Shown here: piece by piece, positions 23,151-34,954 of the stretch
Layout of the letters: the number at the start of each line of letters is the position of its first letter
How positions within the stretch are numbered: the stretch's first letter is position 1
Assembly (NCBI GenBank): GCA_027943335.1
Contig: BSBK01001871.1
Location: 1,718,501-1,782,500 of the forward strand
Source: Chamaecyparis obtusa
Lineage: Eukaryota; Streptophyta; Pinopsida; Cupressales; Cupressaceae
Reading direction: 5' to 3'
DNA: 64,000 nt
Program-made: the position numbers and the translations under genes
The notes under the pieces: model-generated
The model's input: only the letters and a program-made list of their open reading frames with translations
Told to the model about the DNA's origin: nothing
Databases searched by the model: none

Positions 23151-23708
23151 CATTGATGGCAACACCACATACAATACCATACTCCATATGCATAGTTTAC
23201 CATACAATCCAAAAAATATGTAATGAAGAAACTTCTATCAACTAATCTTTGTTAATATCCTTAGCTTCATTCTGAGTCTCATCCAAGTATCAGCTCCCTC
23301 TTGGATAGATTTATCCCTTTTTTTGTTCACCAATTTACTAAATCTCTCCCTCTTTTCTTATGGTAAAGCCTTCTGAATCTCTTTATGTATATCTCCCTTT
23401 TTGACAAGAATGCCAAAGACATTCATCTTTACCATGTAGATATATTCATGTCAATTTTTTGAACTATATGCTCCCTCTATCATCTTTCTTATGATTGATC
23501 AACATTTTGTGCTTTACCCTTTACAACTTTAGGAAACTCCTAAAGTGTGACCTCCTTTGCATCAATTTTTCAAATATTCTAATTAGTACATTTGATGCAA
23601 TTCTCTTACTTGATTCTCGATAGACTTAGTTAGGGGAATCACCCCTAATTTACCTCTTAGATACTCATGAGAATCCTTAGGTAATTCCTTAGTGAATATA
23701 TTTTCTAA
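23151..23708 (-). other. Copia II 3' untranslated tail
   Basis: About 560 bases between the end of RNase H and the polypurine tract. It contains decayed copia pol end sequence at most. No separate gene is seen. Confidence 0.55.
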
Positions 23709-24488
23709 CTATTCCTTTGTATTAACATATTTCCGTCTCACTTCCTTGTCTTGAACTAGCTCTCTCAAGTAATAATACTTGATAGGAATATGCTTAGCCT
23801 TAGTGTGCATCACATGATTCTTTGATATATTGATAGCACTTTTGTTATCACAGAAAATAACAACTAGCTCAGTGATTTCTTCCTTCATACCTTTCAACAA
23901 TTGCTTGATCCATACTATGTTTGAACAATTAATTATTGTCGCTACATATTCAACCTCTGATGTAGATTGGGAAAAGCAATTCTATTTATTGCTTGTCCAA
24001 GAGAATAATCTCTTTCCTAGAAAGAATATGCTACCACTTGTAGTCTTTCTATCATCCAAATTTCCTACCCAATTTGCATCAGTGTAAACTTTCAGTTCAA
24101 ACTTTTCATTTTTCTTATAATACAGTCCATAATCCTCTATTCCTTTCAGATATCTCAATATCCTTTTCACTTCCATCATGCCATTTTCTTTAGGAATGGC
24201 AGAAAAACTTGTAACAATCCCAACTGCTAGTGCAATATATGGTCTTCTGTGAACAACATATTGTAGCTTTCCAATCATATACATGTACAAGGTTTGATTC
24301 ACTTTAGTTGTATCATCATTCTTTGATAGTTTTTGTCTAGTAGCCATAGGTGTACTTACTGGTCTAGATTCCTCCATGCCAAAGGTTTTCAATATCTCCT
24401 TGATATACTTTGATTGTGTAATATAGATACCTTTCTTTATCTGATAAACTTGCAAACCAACAAAAAATTTGATCTCTCCAAACATCAA
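23709..24488 (-). pseudogene. Copia II RNase H with end of reverse transcriptase
   Basis: A 168-codon frame (24488-23982) reads GEIKFFVGLQV, STPMATRQKLSKND, then VKRILRYLKGIEDYGLYYKK, VYTDANWVGNLDDRKTTSG, typical copia RNase H with its first catalytic aspartate. It continues after stops into VVIFCDNKSAINISKN and HTKAKHIPIKYYYLRELV (23900-23709). RNase H removes the RNA strand after copying. The frame is shifted relative to the reverse transcriptase upstream. Confidence 0.88.
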
Positions 24489-25160
24489 CCTCTCAAATTC
24501 AATTGCATCTCATTTGCAAATGTTTTGCATAGGGCATCTTGTCCTCCAAATATGATATCATCAACAAATATTTCAGCTAACAATATCCCTTTACCTTTTT
24601 TAGTCTTAAAGTAGAGATTGTTGTTGTCATTTTTTCTTGCAAATCCAATCTTTACCAAGTAATTATGCAATCTCTCATACCATGCTCTAGGGGCTTGTTT
24701 TAATCCATACACTGCTTTGTATAGTTTACAGACCATATTCTTCTTGCTTGGATCAACAAATCCTTTTGGTTGTTCAATGTATACTTCTTCCAATATTCCA
24801 TTCAAAAAGTTAGATTTGACATCCATTTGATACACTTTGAATCCTTTGTAAGCTACATATGCAAGTAGAGTTCTAACTCCTTCCAATCTTGCAACTGGGG
24901 AAAATGTCTCCCCGTAGTCAATGCCTTCTTCTTGTGCATACCCTTTTCATACCAATCTAGCTTTGTTCCTTGTGACTTCTCCATGTTCATTTAGTTTATT
25001 TCTAAACATGCACTTTATTCCAATAACATTCTTGTCATCTGGTCTAGACACTAGTGTCCAGGTTTTGTTCTTTTCTATCTACTCAATTTCCTCATTCGTA
25101 GCTTGAATAAAATCTTCATTCTCTAAATCATCTTTCACTATCTTAGGCTCAAATTCACAT
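24485..25160 (-). pseudogene. Copia II reverse transcriptase
   Basis: Motifs from 25140 downward are [71 protein letters not shown] and the catalytic [11 protein letters not shown] near 24560. The last 133 codons are one clean frame (24886-24485), so the catalytic core is intact though its N-terminal part carries stops. A shift at 24485 separates it from RNase H. Confidence 0.9.
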
Positions 25161-25560
25161 AACAAGCATGTTTGATCTTTCAACTTACTTCTTGTCATAA
25201 TCCATATTTTTTTTCTCCAATGATTTGATCTATCTTATGATGTCTTCTCACATATGGTGCTAATGTAGGCTCAGGCTTCTTTCTTCTTGTTCTTGATCTT
25301 CAGGTTCATTTTGTAAATTCTCTACTTCCTCTCCTAATTTCTTGGTAGCATCCTCCTGATACTCGGCATTATCTTTTTGTAACTCAGTAGGTTCTTGGTG
25401 TTCCTCGACATCATTTTTTTCTGGTTCTAATAAATTTTTGGCCTCTCCTTCTTCCATGTATACAAAAGATCTGTAATCTCCAGGTTCCTTCTTGCCTTCA
25501 ATTTCATTTTTTTTTTGCAAATTCATCAACTCTAACATTTTCACTTTCCACAACTTTGTT
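25161..25560 (-). pseudogene. Copia II integrase-to-reverse-transcriptase linker
   Basis: A Glu/Lys-rich 97-codon open frame (25553-25260) lies between integrase and reverse transcriptase, where copia polyproteins have a variable acidic linker. It has no recognised domain. Its composition alone would not identify it, but position and frame continuity with neighbouring decayed pol make a linker the simplest reading. Confidence 0.6.
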
Positions 25561-26545
25561 AGAGTTAGAATTCAAACACTTTTAAGCTTTTCTCTTAGTG
25601 GAATAACCTAAGAATATTCCTTCATCACTTTTAGCATCAATCTTTCCATTCATATTATCCTTGAGTATATAATATTTGCTTCCAAATACTTTAAAGTATT
25701 TCATATTAGGTGCATAACTATGCCATAATTCAAAAGGTGTAGCATGTGTACCTTTCTTGATTTGTACTCAATTCAAGGTATAAACAGATGTGCTTACATC
25801 TTCTCTCCAGTAATTTTTTGCAACATTCTTTTCTATCATCAGTGTTCTAGCACAATCCATGATTGATCTATTTCTTCTCTCTTCTATACCATTCTGTGGA
25901 GCTATCATTGGTGTAGATATTTGTCTCTTAATTCCTCTATCATTGAATAATATGTTGAGCTCATTAGATATGAACTCTCCTCCTCTGTTAGATCTCATAC
26001 ATTTCAAGATTTTGCATGTTTCTTTCTCAATGTTTGCCAAATACCACTTATACAACTAAAAGGCATTAGATGTTTCTTAAGAAACATTACAGTCATCATT
26101 CTAGAGTAATCATCAACAAACAAAATGAAATATTTATCACCACATTAACTTTTCACACCAATAGGTCCACAAAGATCAGTATGAACCAATTCCAAAATAT
26201 CATCAGAAGTATGTGTCTTGCTCTTGAAACTACACTTTGTCATATTTCCCAATTGGCATTGTTTAGACATCACATTATCAATTTTCTTAAATCTTGGTAA
26301 ACCTATAACTCTTTTCATTTTACTAATGCTTACCAAATTATCAAATTTCACATGACACAACCTCTTATGCCAAACCATACATCATCAAATTTTGCAAACA
26401 AACATGTTTCTTCAGATAGGTCTAGATAGAACAAATTACCTCTTATATGTTCTCCTCTTCCAATTAGTTCACCAGTGGAATCAAATATCTTATCTTTTTT
26501 GTGATGAAACTCAACTTCGTAACCATAATAGTTCAATTATGAAAC
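25561..26545 (-). pseudogene. Copia II integrase
   Basis: The pre-integrase zinc region (WHKRLCHVKFDNLV near 26370 and Cys-bearing QCQLGNMTKCSF) leads into LVHTDLCGPIGV, the first catalytic aspartate. The second motif, normally SDNGGEF, reads SNRGGEFIS near 26000, so its aspartate is lost. The third, NGIEERRNRSIMD, keeps a glutamate. Later FELWHSYAPN, YFKVFGSKYY and GIFLGYSTK complete the C-terminal part. Integrase would insert the DNA copy. Stops lie at about 26057 and 25767. Confidence 0.87.
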
Positions 26546-26689
26546 ACTAAAAAAATTATAGTTAAGACCTTCAACCCAATAAGCATTGTCACATCTAATC
26601 TTATCAGTCAATATTATTGATCATTTTCCTTTCACAATACATGGTGCATCATTACCAAACTTAACACTACTACCTTTATAATGATTTAA

Positions 26690-26780
26690 GGTTTCAAACT
26701 TACTTTTTTCACCAGTCATATGATGTGATTACCCACTATCAATTATCCATCTATCACTTTTACTCACATATGAAATAAGT
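26690..26780 (-). pseudogene. Copia II protease active-site region
   Basis: The minus strand encodes WIIDSG, a stop, then SHHMTGEKSKF, matching the copia protease signature D-S-G-[CA]-[ST]-x-H-[MI]. A stop replaces the residue after the glycine. The rest of the domain is too decayed to bound exactly. Confidence 0.7.
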
Positions 26781-26989
26781 GTATTTTTCTTATATTCATC
26801 AGAATTATCTTTCATAGCAACATAAACAACTTCTACATCATAATCATCAGACTCACTAGATTCACTGACAGTTTCTTTGTCAGCAATATAACAAGACTTA
26901 TTACCTTTATCCTTGTATTCCTTATACCTTTTGTGATCTTTTTCATCCCTTTTGTCTTTGTACTTTTTTTTCTCTTATTTCATCCTTGT

Positions 26990-27075
26990 CATTCATGTCA
27001 AGACATCTTGCTGCAATATGACCAACTTTGTTGCATGAAAAATAGATTATAGGAACTTTACCTTTAAATTTTCCT
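26990..27075 (-). pseudogene. Copia II gag zinc knuckle, first cysteine lost
   Basis: The minus-strand frame gives FSCNKVGHIAARCLD, a CX2CX4HX4C knuckle whose first cysteine is replaced by an aromatic residue or phenylalanine. It follows the gag frame directly. Confidence 0.65.
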
Positions 27076-27077
27076 TT

Positions 27078-27839
27078 TCATCTCGATAGCCTTCTAGCCA
27101 TGAGTGCCTCAAGATCATCAAGATCATCATCAGAAGTGTCACTGTTCACACATATTTCTTTTCCTTTCTTTGACTTTTGAAGAACCATTTGAGACTTGAA
27201 TGCAAATTCAATATTATGAGTAGTGAAATTATCAAAATTTGCCAATTCAAAAGTAGTAAGTCTACCAACAAGACCTTCCAAGGTTAAGTTATTACCAAGA
27301 GCACATCTCAATTCTTGTATTGCAAAAAATCTAATAGCATAAATAGGAAGTAGGGTTCTCAAAACCTTGCTAATAATAGTTTCATCATCAATATTTCCAT
27401 TGGCTCCTCTAATAGAATTCACTACCTCTTTAACTCTGGCACAATATTGAACAATAGTTTTACCTTCTAACATTATCATTTCATCAAACTTACCTCTCAA
27501 GCTTTCAGATTTGGCTCTTAGTACATTTGTGTCTCCACCATAGATAGCTTCCAATGTGTCCTAAATTTTCTTTTCATTAGTACAATTCTTGATGTCTTTA
27601 AATTTAGGATAACTTAGGGCTGATGTAATCTCCAACATTGTTTGATTGTGTTCTTGCTTTTCCTTCATCTCCTTGGATTTCATAGGTGCGGCTATTGGTA
27701 CATAATCATGTTCCACATAATATTTTTCTGAATCACCAATACTAGCTAGGTGTAACTTCATCAATTTTTTCCATGCAAGGAAGTTCTCTTTGTTAAGCTT
27801 TGGTACCTCCTTTTTGTACATCATGATCTTTAGCTTCAA
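27078..27839 (-). pseudogene. gag: Copia II Gag
   Basis: Two frames in series, 27839-27561 and 27554-27078, are separated by a single stop. Motifs are LNKENFLAWKKLMKLHL near the start (usual copia gag opening: N-F-x-x-W), then AKSESLRGKFDEMIMLEG and VLRTLLPIY, the UBN2-type gag core. A short acidic stretch (SDTSDDDLDDLEAL) precedes the zinc knuckle. Gag would form the particle shell. Confidence 0.88.
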
Positions 27840-27872
27840 GTACCTTGAAAATTTTTCCTTACAAGCACCAAT

Positions 27873-29400
27873 TTTTAGAATTATTTTAGAATAACTGAGA
27901 GGAGGGGTGAATCAATTATCCTCAAGTTAGATGTACCAATTAAAATTTTAAACACTTCAACCAACTTAGATCTATTTAGAAATCTACTAGATCTCTATAG
28001 TAACATAAACTTGCAGTCCAGTGTCCAAAAGTAATCAACTTGCAAAATATAAAGCTCTTAACAAAATTCACATCAAATAACATTCACACAAGTATGACAC
28101 CAGGATTTAACATGGAAACCCAATTTGGGAGAAACCACCAGTAACATGCTACCAAATTTTCACTCTTTTGAAGTGAGCTCTATGAGGAGCCAACCCTGTT
28201 AAAAGTTACAATACACACTGTTAGGTGTGACCCTGTTAAAGGATTTAATCACCTTGTTGGGAGTGGCCTTGTTAGAGGGCTTCAAAGAATTCCATTCAAA
28301 TGTCACCTGGATTAAAAGATTTACAAATTACTATTAGGTCAACCTTGATTAAAGGATTTAGACTGATACAATGATTAGAAAGTAACAGTAGGTTCTGATC
28401 TAAAATATACAACTCACTTTAGAAATATAGATCCAATAATCTCATATGTTTATTTAATAATTGGCCTTCATTATCATCTCCATCTCTGATCTACTCAGAC
28501 ATCCCTTCAAGAAATCACCTCAACTCTATTCATCTCTTCACAACTCTTCTCAGCCTTCTACTTAAGTTCACCAATCAATAACATCAACCTCTTCCTCTCT
28601 CTCTCACATTTTCATAACCTACAACTAGGTCATCCTTATACCTCTTTGATTAGGTAGCTTAATATTTTGTTGCTTAATCATCTCTGTAGATCTTAGGTTT
28701 AGGTCAAATTCATCAAATCCTTCCAACATTTCATTCCCCTTCTCCTTCTAGATACTTCTCAAAACTTCTCCTTGAATCCATAAGAAAATGGTTCACTATG
28801 CATTAAATGCTCCAGGTCATTCATCCTTATCTTCAACATGTTTTCCATCTCCCAAGAATTCAACTATGTCGGTTGGAAATCTCAATTCCTTCACAAACTA
28901 TAAATTATTGACACTTGGCCAATACTGTGTTCTTCTACTCGATAATCATTGGATAAATCGGTCATCGCTAAGCTTATCCTTCTCGACAATCACTATCTTT
29001 TCTTAGTTAATTCTCTGCTACTCATCAATTACTGATGCTCGGTCAACACTAAAATTTTCTCGGCTTACACTAAAATTTATTTATCTTCTTCTCTTTTACT
29101 CGGTTAATCCTATGCTTTCAGTCTTTCTTTCCTTATTTCTTCTATGCTTCAAATCAACTAACTTCTTCACTTAGTGTTATAGATAAACAACACGTTACCT
29201 TGCCAATTTGTCAACTAATCAAGTACCTATTGTATTTTCTCATAACTCAACCTTTCCACTAGGTCCTCTTGTTATCTCCTCTTTTCAAATCCTCTTCATT
29301 AATCAAAAGATGTGGTACTTTACTAGATAGAAATTGTCTCACCAGTTAAGGTTTGACATCAATGACAATATAACAATTGTTTCAATTGTAGTTTCAAACA
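27873..29400 (-). repeat. 5' LTR of copia II
   Basis: On the minus strand it starts TGTTTGAAACTACAATTG and ends in a decayed ATTCTAAAA, followed by TTGGTGCTTGTAAGG (27857-27871), which occupies the primer-site position but is not a clear match to initiator methionine tRNA. It aligns with 21578-23136. Confidence 0.88.
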
Positions 29401-29405
29401 TGATG

Positions 29406-29513
29406 AAGAGGATTTGAAATGTCAAAGCAAGAGAAGTTGAATTACATTTTGGTATCCATCGAACTAATTGGATGTTTTTCATCTATGTTTCCATCAATGC
29501 CAATGGTGGAGAT
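29406..29513 (+). other. Copia I 3' tail, last part, with polypurine tract
   Basis: It continues the copia I tail after copia II and ends with CAATGGTGGAGAT directly before the LTR start at 29514, a recognisable copia polypurine tract. Confidence 0.7.
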
Positions 29514-30735
29514 TGTTAGCATGAATGTTGAATATGTCCTATGGGGGATTATTCTATCATTTATAGAGAAGTAGCATGTTGCATTCATGGTTGTGTTTGT
29601 CATTGATGTCAACATACTATTTATACTAAAGATTAGCAGAGTAGCAAATAGAGTTTGATTTAGCACACATAGAGTATTGCAAATGAGGTAATGCAGAGCT
29701 AAGGACATGTTTCTTATGGTGTCTTGATATCATGGTTAAGAGCACATATAGACATTCAAGTATTTGTGTCAGTTATAACTAATCTAGTGGAAATTGTATT
29801 TTGACAAAGTTCTTGAGAAGTGGTTTGTGATAATCGGATTATATCTCCTAACAGGGATAGAATATGGACAAGAAAAGTTACATAGAGGTTGAAGACATTG
29901 TGGAGGTGACCTAGATGAGTCGGCATAGTCAGACATTTTAACTCAATGAATTTTAACTCAGAGGTTATAAGTGTGAAGATTTATTAAGTTTGTGGGCTGA
30001 TAGTTTTATGTAATTATGGAAATATTATGTAACGTGTAATATTTTATATTTTGTAATTGGTTAAGCCTAATTGACCGACTCAATAATGAAATATTAAGCA
30101 CAGTTTAAAGGAAGGATTTTTTTCCTTGATTGAGATGTGTAGTGTAAGATGTGAAGGTGAAATACTATGAATTAGTGATCTGAGGAATTGTTATATGATG
30201 CAAAGTGAGAAGATCTGGTATTGAGATTTGGTGAAGCATTTTTAATGGTTCTAGCACAGTCAAAGGAGAGAAGAGGATTTTTTGAGATTAGTTATACTTG
30301 GTATTATTCTATTTGGATAATATAGAGATCAGTTAGATAGTGTGTTCGGTGATCTTTCCCTTGAAGTTATTTGGATAGTGGGTCCTTCTGTCTTCCTTAA
30401 CTCCTAAAAGGGTTAGAATCTCCTCATAGGGACTAAAAGTCTCCTAACAAGGACTAATATGCACTGAATGTATTTCATAAGACTCCTAGTAGAGTCTATC
30501 CTCTTATAACGAATATTCATATTAGTACATCTTTTGTGGGTACCATCCCCATCGGGGTTTATTCTCTGATCAAGAGGTTCCCTAGTGTCATTGTGTATGG
30601 TTATATTTTTATGGTTGTTATTTATGTTCATCACATGTTTGATATATATTAAGATTAATAAAATTTGTTTTAATCAGATAACTAATTCACCCCCTGCCCC
30701 CTCTCAGTTATCTTGGTGGACTTTACTTTCTAACA
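29514..30735 (+). repeat. 3' LTR of copia I (1222 bp)
   Basis: It begins TGTTAGCATGAATG after the polypurine tract and ends TTTCTAACA. It matches the solo LTR at 7730-8928 in reverse orientation. Near its end is a perfect 8-bp stem (30676-30683 with 30706-30713) around a C-rich loop. Confidence 0.88.
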
Positions 30736-31206
30736 AGAACAACCTAATATAAAGTGATGAGACTATTTTTGATAAGGAGAAACCAAATCTGAACTTGATC
30801 GAATGAAGATCGATTGGAGATCAAATATATCAGCTCCAGACCTGATTGAATGAAGACTGATGATTGAGACCGGAGTATCCATCCATATATGATGTGATGA
30901 GGCTACATATATGTCCAAATATGATGACAACCAACCATTTTGATATAAAGCAATGAAACTAATCTATGTCAAAGAGTTTAAGATAATTATTTTGACAAGG
31001 ATTCTAAAGAATCTAATCATCTGATTGAGAGAAAATATTAGATTGATATGAGTCTTGATGATCTTGGTATGCCCCGAGAATGATGTCAGATTGTTATGGT
31101 TCCTGATGAACTGGCATGCCCCTAGAGATCAAATAGATGTTTGTTAGAGTGACTTGATATGAAGTGATAAGATCACTCTTTCAAAGAGAGATAAGGTGAT
31201 GAAGGG
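30736..31206. other. Unassigned debris with Tat-like words
   Basis: About 470 bases without an open frame of note. It contains GGTATGCCCCGAGAATGATG near 31065 and GGCATGCCCCTAGAGATC near 31110, echoing the TATGCCCCRAGTGATGAT block of the Tat 3' regions, so it may be a decayed Tat fragment. No boundary can be set. Confidence 0.35.
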
Positions 31207-31859
31207 TGCTCCCCTTAATACCACACACACATAACAGAAATAGAGAATTATAATTTGCAAGAACAGAAAATGGGCTTCTTATTATCTCCACAAATGTGAA
31301 ATTAAAAATTTTAGAATTACAATATGCAAAGCCACATGGGCATTTCCCTTACAATATTTTGTAGGACAAGCCTCGAATTATTACCTAGAACTACTCTGAA
31401 CTGCTATAAATTGCCCTAGACACCACTACAGGCCTTCCTTATATAGGCAATTTTCCACCACCTGGGAAGGTTCCAAAAATTTAGCCATTAAGGCTGACCA
31501 ACCCTAGAATTATTTTATTTTTCAATTTATTACATCAGAGTCGGCTCAAAACATCTTTTGAAACCCAAACATAAATTTTGAAGGAAATTTATTTTCTACC
31601 ATTTTAGGTGACCCAAATTCCGGAGACCATGAGTCATCATGTGTTGACCTGATTGACTATTATGACCCCATTTCAGAAAGGGCACAAAGTGCTCTACAAA
31701 ACCTAAATCAACCAAGCTTCATTTAGCTAAAGTTTCGACCTCATCCGGGGCCTCTAAAGCCTTCAAAACTGAGTTCAAAGTTTTTGTACCCTACTGCTAA
31801 TACCAAAAATTTTCAATATCTTCAAAACTAGACTTGATATGGTAATGAAATTTTACCGG
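31207..31859 (-). repeat. Chromovirus II 3' LTR, distal part
   Basis: On the minus strand this carries a TATATAAGG box (31437-31445) and a transcribed-looking stretch ending near GGGGAGCA. I read it as the continuation of the LTR that starts at 55767 and is cut at 55586 by the Tat block. Support is its position just outside the block, its orientation, and a plausible target duplication (ACCGG here, ACTAG at 55586-55590). No second copy of this LTR is in the window to prove continuity. Confidence 0.5.
31437..31445 (-). promoter_or_regulatory. TATA box in chromovirus II LTR
   Basis: The minus strand reads TATATAAGG, with a GC-richer leader-like stretch following. It is consistent with an LTR promoter. 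Confidence 0.4.
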
Positions 31860-33031
31860 TGTAATACCCCAAAAATGGGCTATAGGTTCATTAACCCCCT
31901 ACATCTTCAAATCGAATGAAATCGACATCAAAGTCCTAACCTAAGGCACATCAGCACATCATTGAATCCTAATTGATTATCATAAATTTTGCATCAGGGA
32001 ATATTCCTAGTAATATTCCTATTCATCATAATTATCTTTAATTTAATGATTATTTAGCGATAAATCCTATTTATCCTAAAGTTTGATTAATTGAATATTC
32101 TCAATATTTAATTAATTAGATTTAATTCTGTCACTTAATTATTTAATTGAGGTTAATTATATTTATTCCTAAATTGTATTATTTAATTTTGACAATAAAT
32201 CCAAAATCCTATGAATGATTGATTAAATTCTTATTTAATTAATTAAAGCAAGTTGTCAATTTTTAATAATATTGTTTTTGAATAAAAGTTTGAAAAATAA
32301 TTGATTAACCCATAAATCAATTGTTTTATTTTTCAAAATCAGTTAAGTTGGAAATAAATCACTTTATTTATTAAATTAATTCATAAATAAAACATGCACA
32401 TTCAAGAAAAGCAGACAACTATCAATTATCAATTAAAGCTAAACTCTATTTTGAGTTAAACTCTGCTTTTGCATGTTTTTGTGAGTTAATTATCTTTTAT
32501 TTAAAAATAACTAAAAAATCAAGCTGAGTTATTTGAGTGATTTATGGCTTTTATTCATGCATCCTCAAAGCCCTGGATTTCTATAAATTAAGGCTTTAGC
32601 TCTTCACAAATCAGATCTCAAATCTGCAAGAATTGCATAATCACGCTGTTGAATTGAAGACTGAAGAATCATCTTTGTGAATCCAAGCTTTGTGAGATCA
32701 ATATTGCATAGTTTTTCATATCATATTAGTTTTCATTTGTTAGATCATTTAGCATATCATAGCATATTAGTTTTTACATATCATAGATTCATATCAATTG
32801 TCATCATATCATTGCATAGAAAATTTTTAAAAATATATTAATTGTATTCATATTTCATATCAGTTTTGCATTCAAATCCTTCATTTAGGTGTCGTCAAGG
32901 TCACTGATCTCGATAACAATCTGAGAGCATCATACTCGCACCTATTAGAAGGCAGTAAATCACTTGGTTAGTTTAGCTTTCAAGTATTGCATGATTTCAT
33001 TTTTGCTAACCTCTAATGTTTTACTGAAGTG
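31860..33031 (+). repeat. Tat LTR 1 (subtype with GAAAAGCAGACAAC)
   Basis: It starts TGTAATACCCC and stops at ACTGAAGTG, about 40 bases short of the full LTR end, where the deletion into the mobile-domain region begins. It carries the insert around GAAAAGCAGACAACTATC (about 32415) shared only with the LTR at 37701-38608. A TATAAATTA box is near 32583. Confidence 0.85.
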
Positions 33032-33039
33032 TTTTTGCT

Positions 33040-34775
33040 AATCACTATCTGTAATCTCCGAACCTCTGAGCGAAACTCTGCATGAAGCTCTGTGCACTTC
33101 CTATCTACCTCTAGAAACCTCTCCTCCCACCTAGCACTCTATACCTTTAGGTCTCAGACCTGAGCTCTAAGATGTCTGATAGTCTCTGATGAAGTGAGAG
33201 GAACAGTAGGATCTGCCTCCACTGCTGGCATCTCTATGTCCTATGTTGGCTACTCTGGCTGCTGCTCAGTGGTATCTGCTCTATGCACCTTACGGTGTCT
33301 AATCTCAGCTCCTAGATCAAAAGTGGTATCTACCTGTAAGGTATCTCCATCACCACCTGCAAACTACTAAGCTACTATGACATCATCTGCAGAACCAACA
33401 CTACCCAAAGTACCCCTCTCACCCCCGGTTCATCTCTGTGAACCTCTGGATGTACTTGCTGTAGAGGTAGAAGGATGAGGGGGCCTCATATGTCCTGATG
33501 GTCTCTGAACTAGAGTCACCACTCTCTCTCTAGGTGGTGTAGGATGCACTACCTGTGGTCTCGGGCCCTGTACCCCGAGAGCACCTGTAACATCCATCGC
33601 CTCCTCCATGGAGGGTATCAACTCAGTGGGATCCAAGAATTTATGAACGGGATGATCAGCAAGCCAAGAAATGTATCCATTTGTGACCCCTACATCAATA
33701 ACCTGTGGACGGTAGTCCCAGTCTCTACCTATGATAGCACTGTACTCCTCTGAACATAAAGAATAGGTGAGCCGTTGTGTCCATCTGAGCCCAATCTCAC
33801 GAGCAATGTGAGCATATGCAGTATACTCCTATGGGGCATCCTATCTATGTCCATACTAATGCCACACTCTAGTAATCAAGAATATCTTCAAAATGGTGGG
33901 AGATCAGCCAATGAGTACCTAACTCTAAAAAAGAAAATTATACTACTCCCTCGCAGTGGGCCAGGCCTCTATCTGCAAGTAGGGTCTCCAATGCACAAAT
34001 GTCATATCATTTAAGAATCGTTGAAAGTACTTAGTGTGACCCATGTGGACCTGTGTGACATAACCAACATACGTATATATCACTGGCTCCTACGGCTATC
34101 GCTATGTCTGGAAAACCAGTCTCAACACTGGGATATGCTCCCATGCCCATATCAGTAATACAAGAGCTCCAGAAGAGAAGCTCTTGCAATCTTGATACAT
34201 GACCTCATGCATCTTTGAAAACATGTGGGCCAATAGGCACTGACCCTAGGCAAGCTCAGTAGGAGTGGCCATAAGAAGGGCTACCATTGAAGCCCATCCC
34301 ATCAAAAATTCATTTTGTTGATGGCTCGGCATGATAAGCTCACCGATCATCCCAATAATAATGCACTCTAAATGGTGTGTCTGACCATATCTCTGTACAA
34401 GGGTCTCCCAGGAAATGGACCCTGTCAACTGTGTGTCATCGCCAAACAGATGCCTAAAGGCATGAAGACCAGTCTGGCTAGAACTCACATACTCAGGACG
34501 CCGACTGCTATGGAATGGAATGCGTAGTATCCTATAAATATCCTCTAGAGTCACAGTCATCTCTCCAGTCGATAAATGAAACATTTGTGTCTCAAAATGG
34601 AATCACTCAATCAGTGCAGTCAAAAGGCCATGATTTACCCTAATATCGGGTAAATGGATCAAATACTCAAACCCACATGCAGCAAGATGAACCCTCGTAG
34701 GGTCAGGAAGTGAAACACATAGTCTCTGGGTCACCGGGTATGAATGTCGGACATGAACATCTGGATATGTGACCT
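33040..34775 (-). pseudogene. Plant mobile domain (PMD/MAIN-like) protein remnant, left copy
   Basis: On the minus strand, antisense to element A, the frame from about 34773 reads LPDIRVNHGLLTALIE, FHLSTGEMTVTLEDIYRIL, then HLFGDDTQLTGSISWETLVQ and MGWASMVALLMATPTELA. The pattern F-H-L-x-x-G-E-M-T-[VI]-T-L-[EQ]-D is the signature of the plant mobile domain shared by MAIN-like host proteins and several transposons. A long Pro/Ser/Thr-rich C-terminal part follows (about 33640-33430). Longest clean piece is 112 codons (34584-34246, beginning at an internal ATG). Stops occur before and after it. A matching copy lies at 40285-42190 on the plus strand. Its role in retroelements is not known to me. 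Confidence 0.82.
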
Positions 34776-34954
34776 ATATCATACAAAAATAGGGAATTCT
34801 ATCAGAAATTGGGTTTAATAACAGGCTAATAGTATAGAAATTGGACAGTTGGGTACTTCAGAAGGTAGGTTAAGATGTCAGCTATCAGCATCAGAAATTA
34901 GAAAAGTCAAAATTTGGCCCTAAATATCAGTTTTAAACCCTCTATTTTTCATAC

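Larger units (their letters stand above)
21578..29400 (-). mobile_element. Copia II (Ty1/copia), complete in structure but decayed
   Basis: Two direct LTRs (21578-23136, 27873-29400) enclose gag, protease, integrase, reverse transcriptase and RNase H in copia order on the minus strand. The target duplication is TGATA (21573-21577) against TGATG (29401-29405), one mismatch. Total length is 7.8 kb. Every coding domain has stops or shifts, so it cannot move alone. It lies inside the copia I tail and belongs to the same family as the solo LTR at 14132-15622. Confidence 0.92.
12954..30735 (+). mobile_element. Copia I (Ty1/copia), 5'-truncated and split by three insertions
   Basis: Reverse transcriptase begins abruptly at 12954, RNase H ends near 15845, and the 3' tail and polypurine tract continue after each insertion is removed: 15846-15924, then 21397-21577, then 29406-29513, then the 3' LTR 29514-30735. 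The insertions are a solo copia LTR (14132-15622), a Ty3 element (15925-21391) and copia II (21578-29400). Gag, protease and integrase are absent: either lost or displaced to the left of the window. Its LTR family is the same as the solo LTR at 7730-8928. Confidence 0.85.

Noticed and set aside
25260..25553. Glu-rich 97-codon frame as an independent gene
   Set aside because: It falls exactly between copia integrase and reverse transcriptase on the same strand, where a variable linker is expected.
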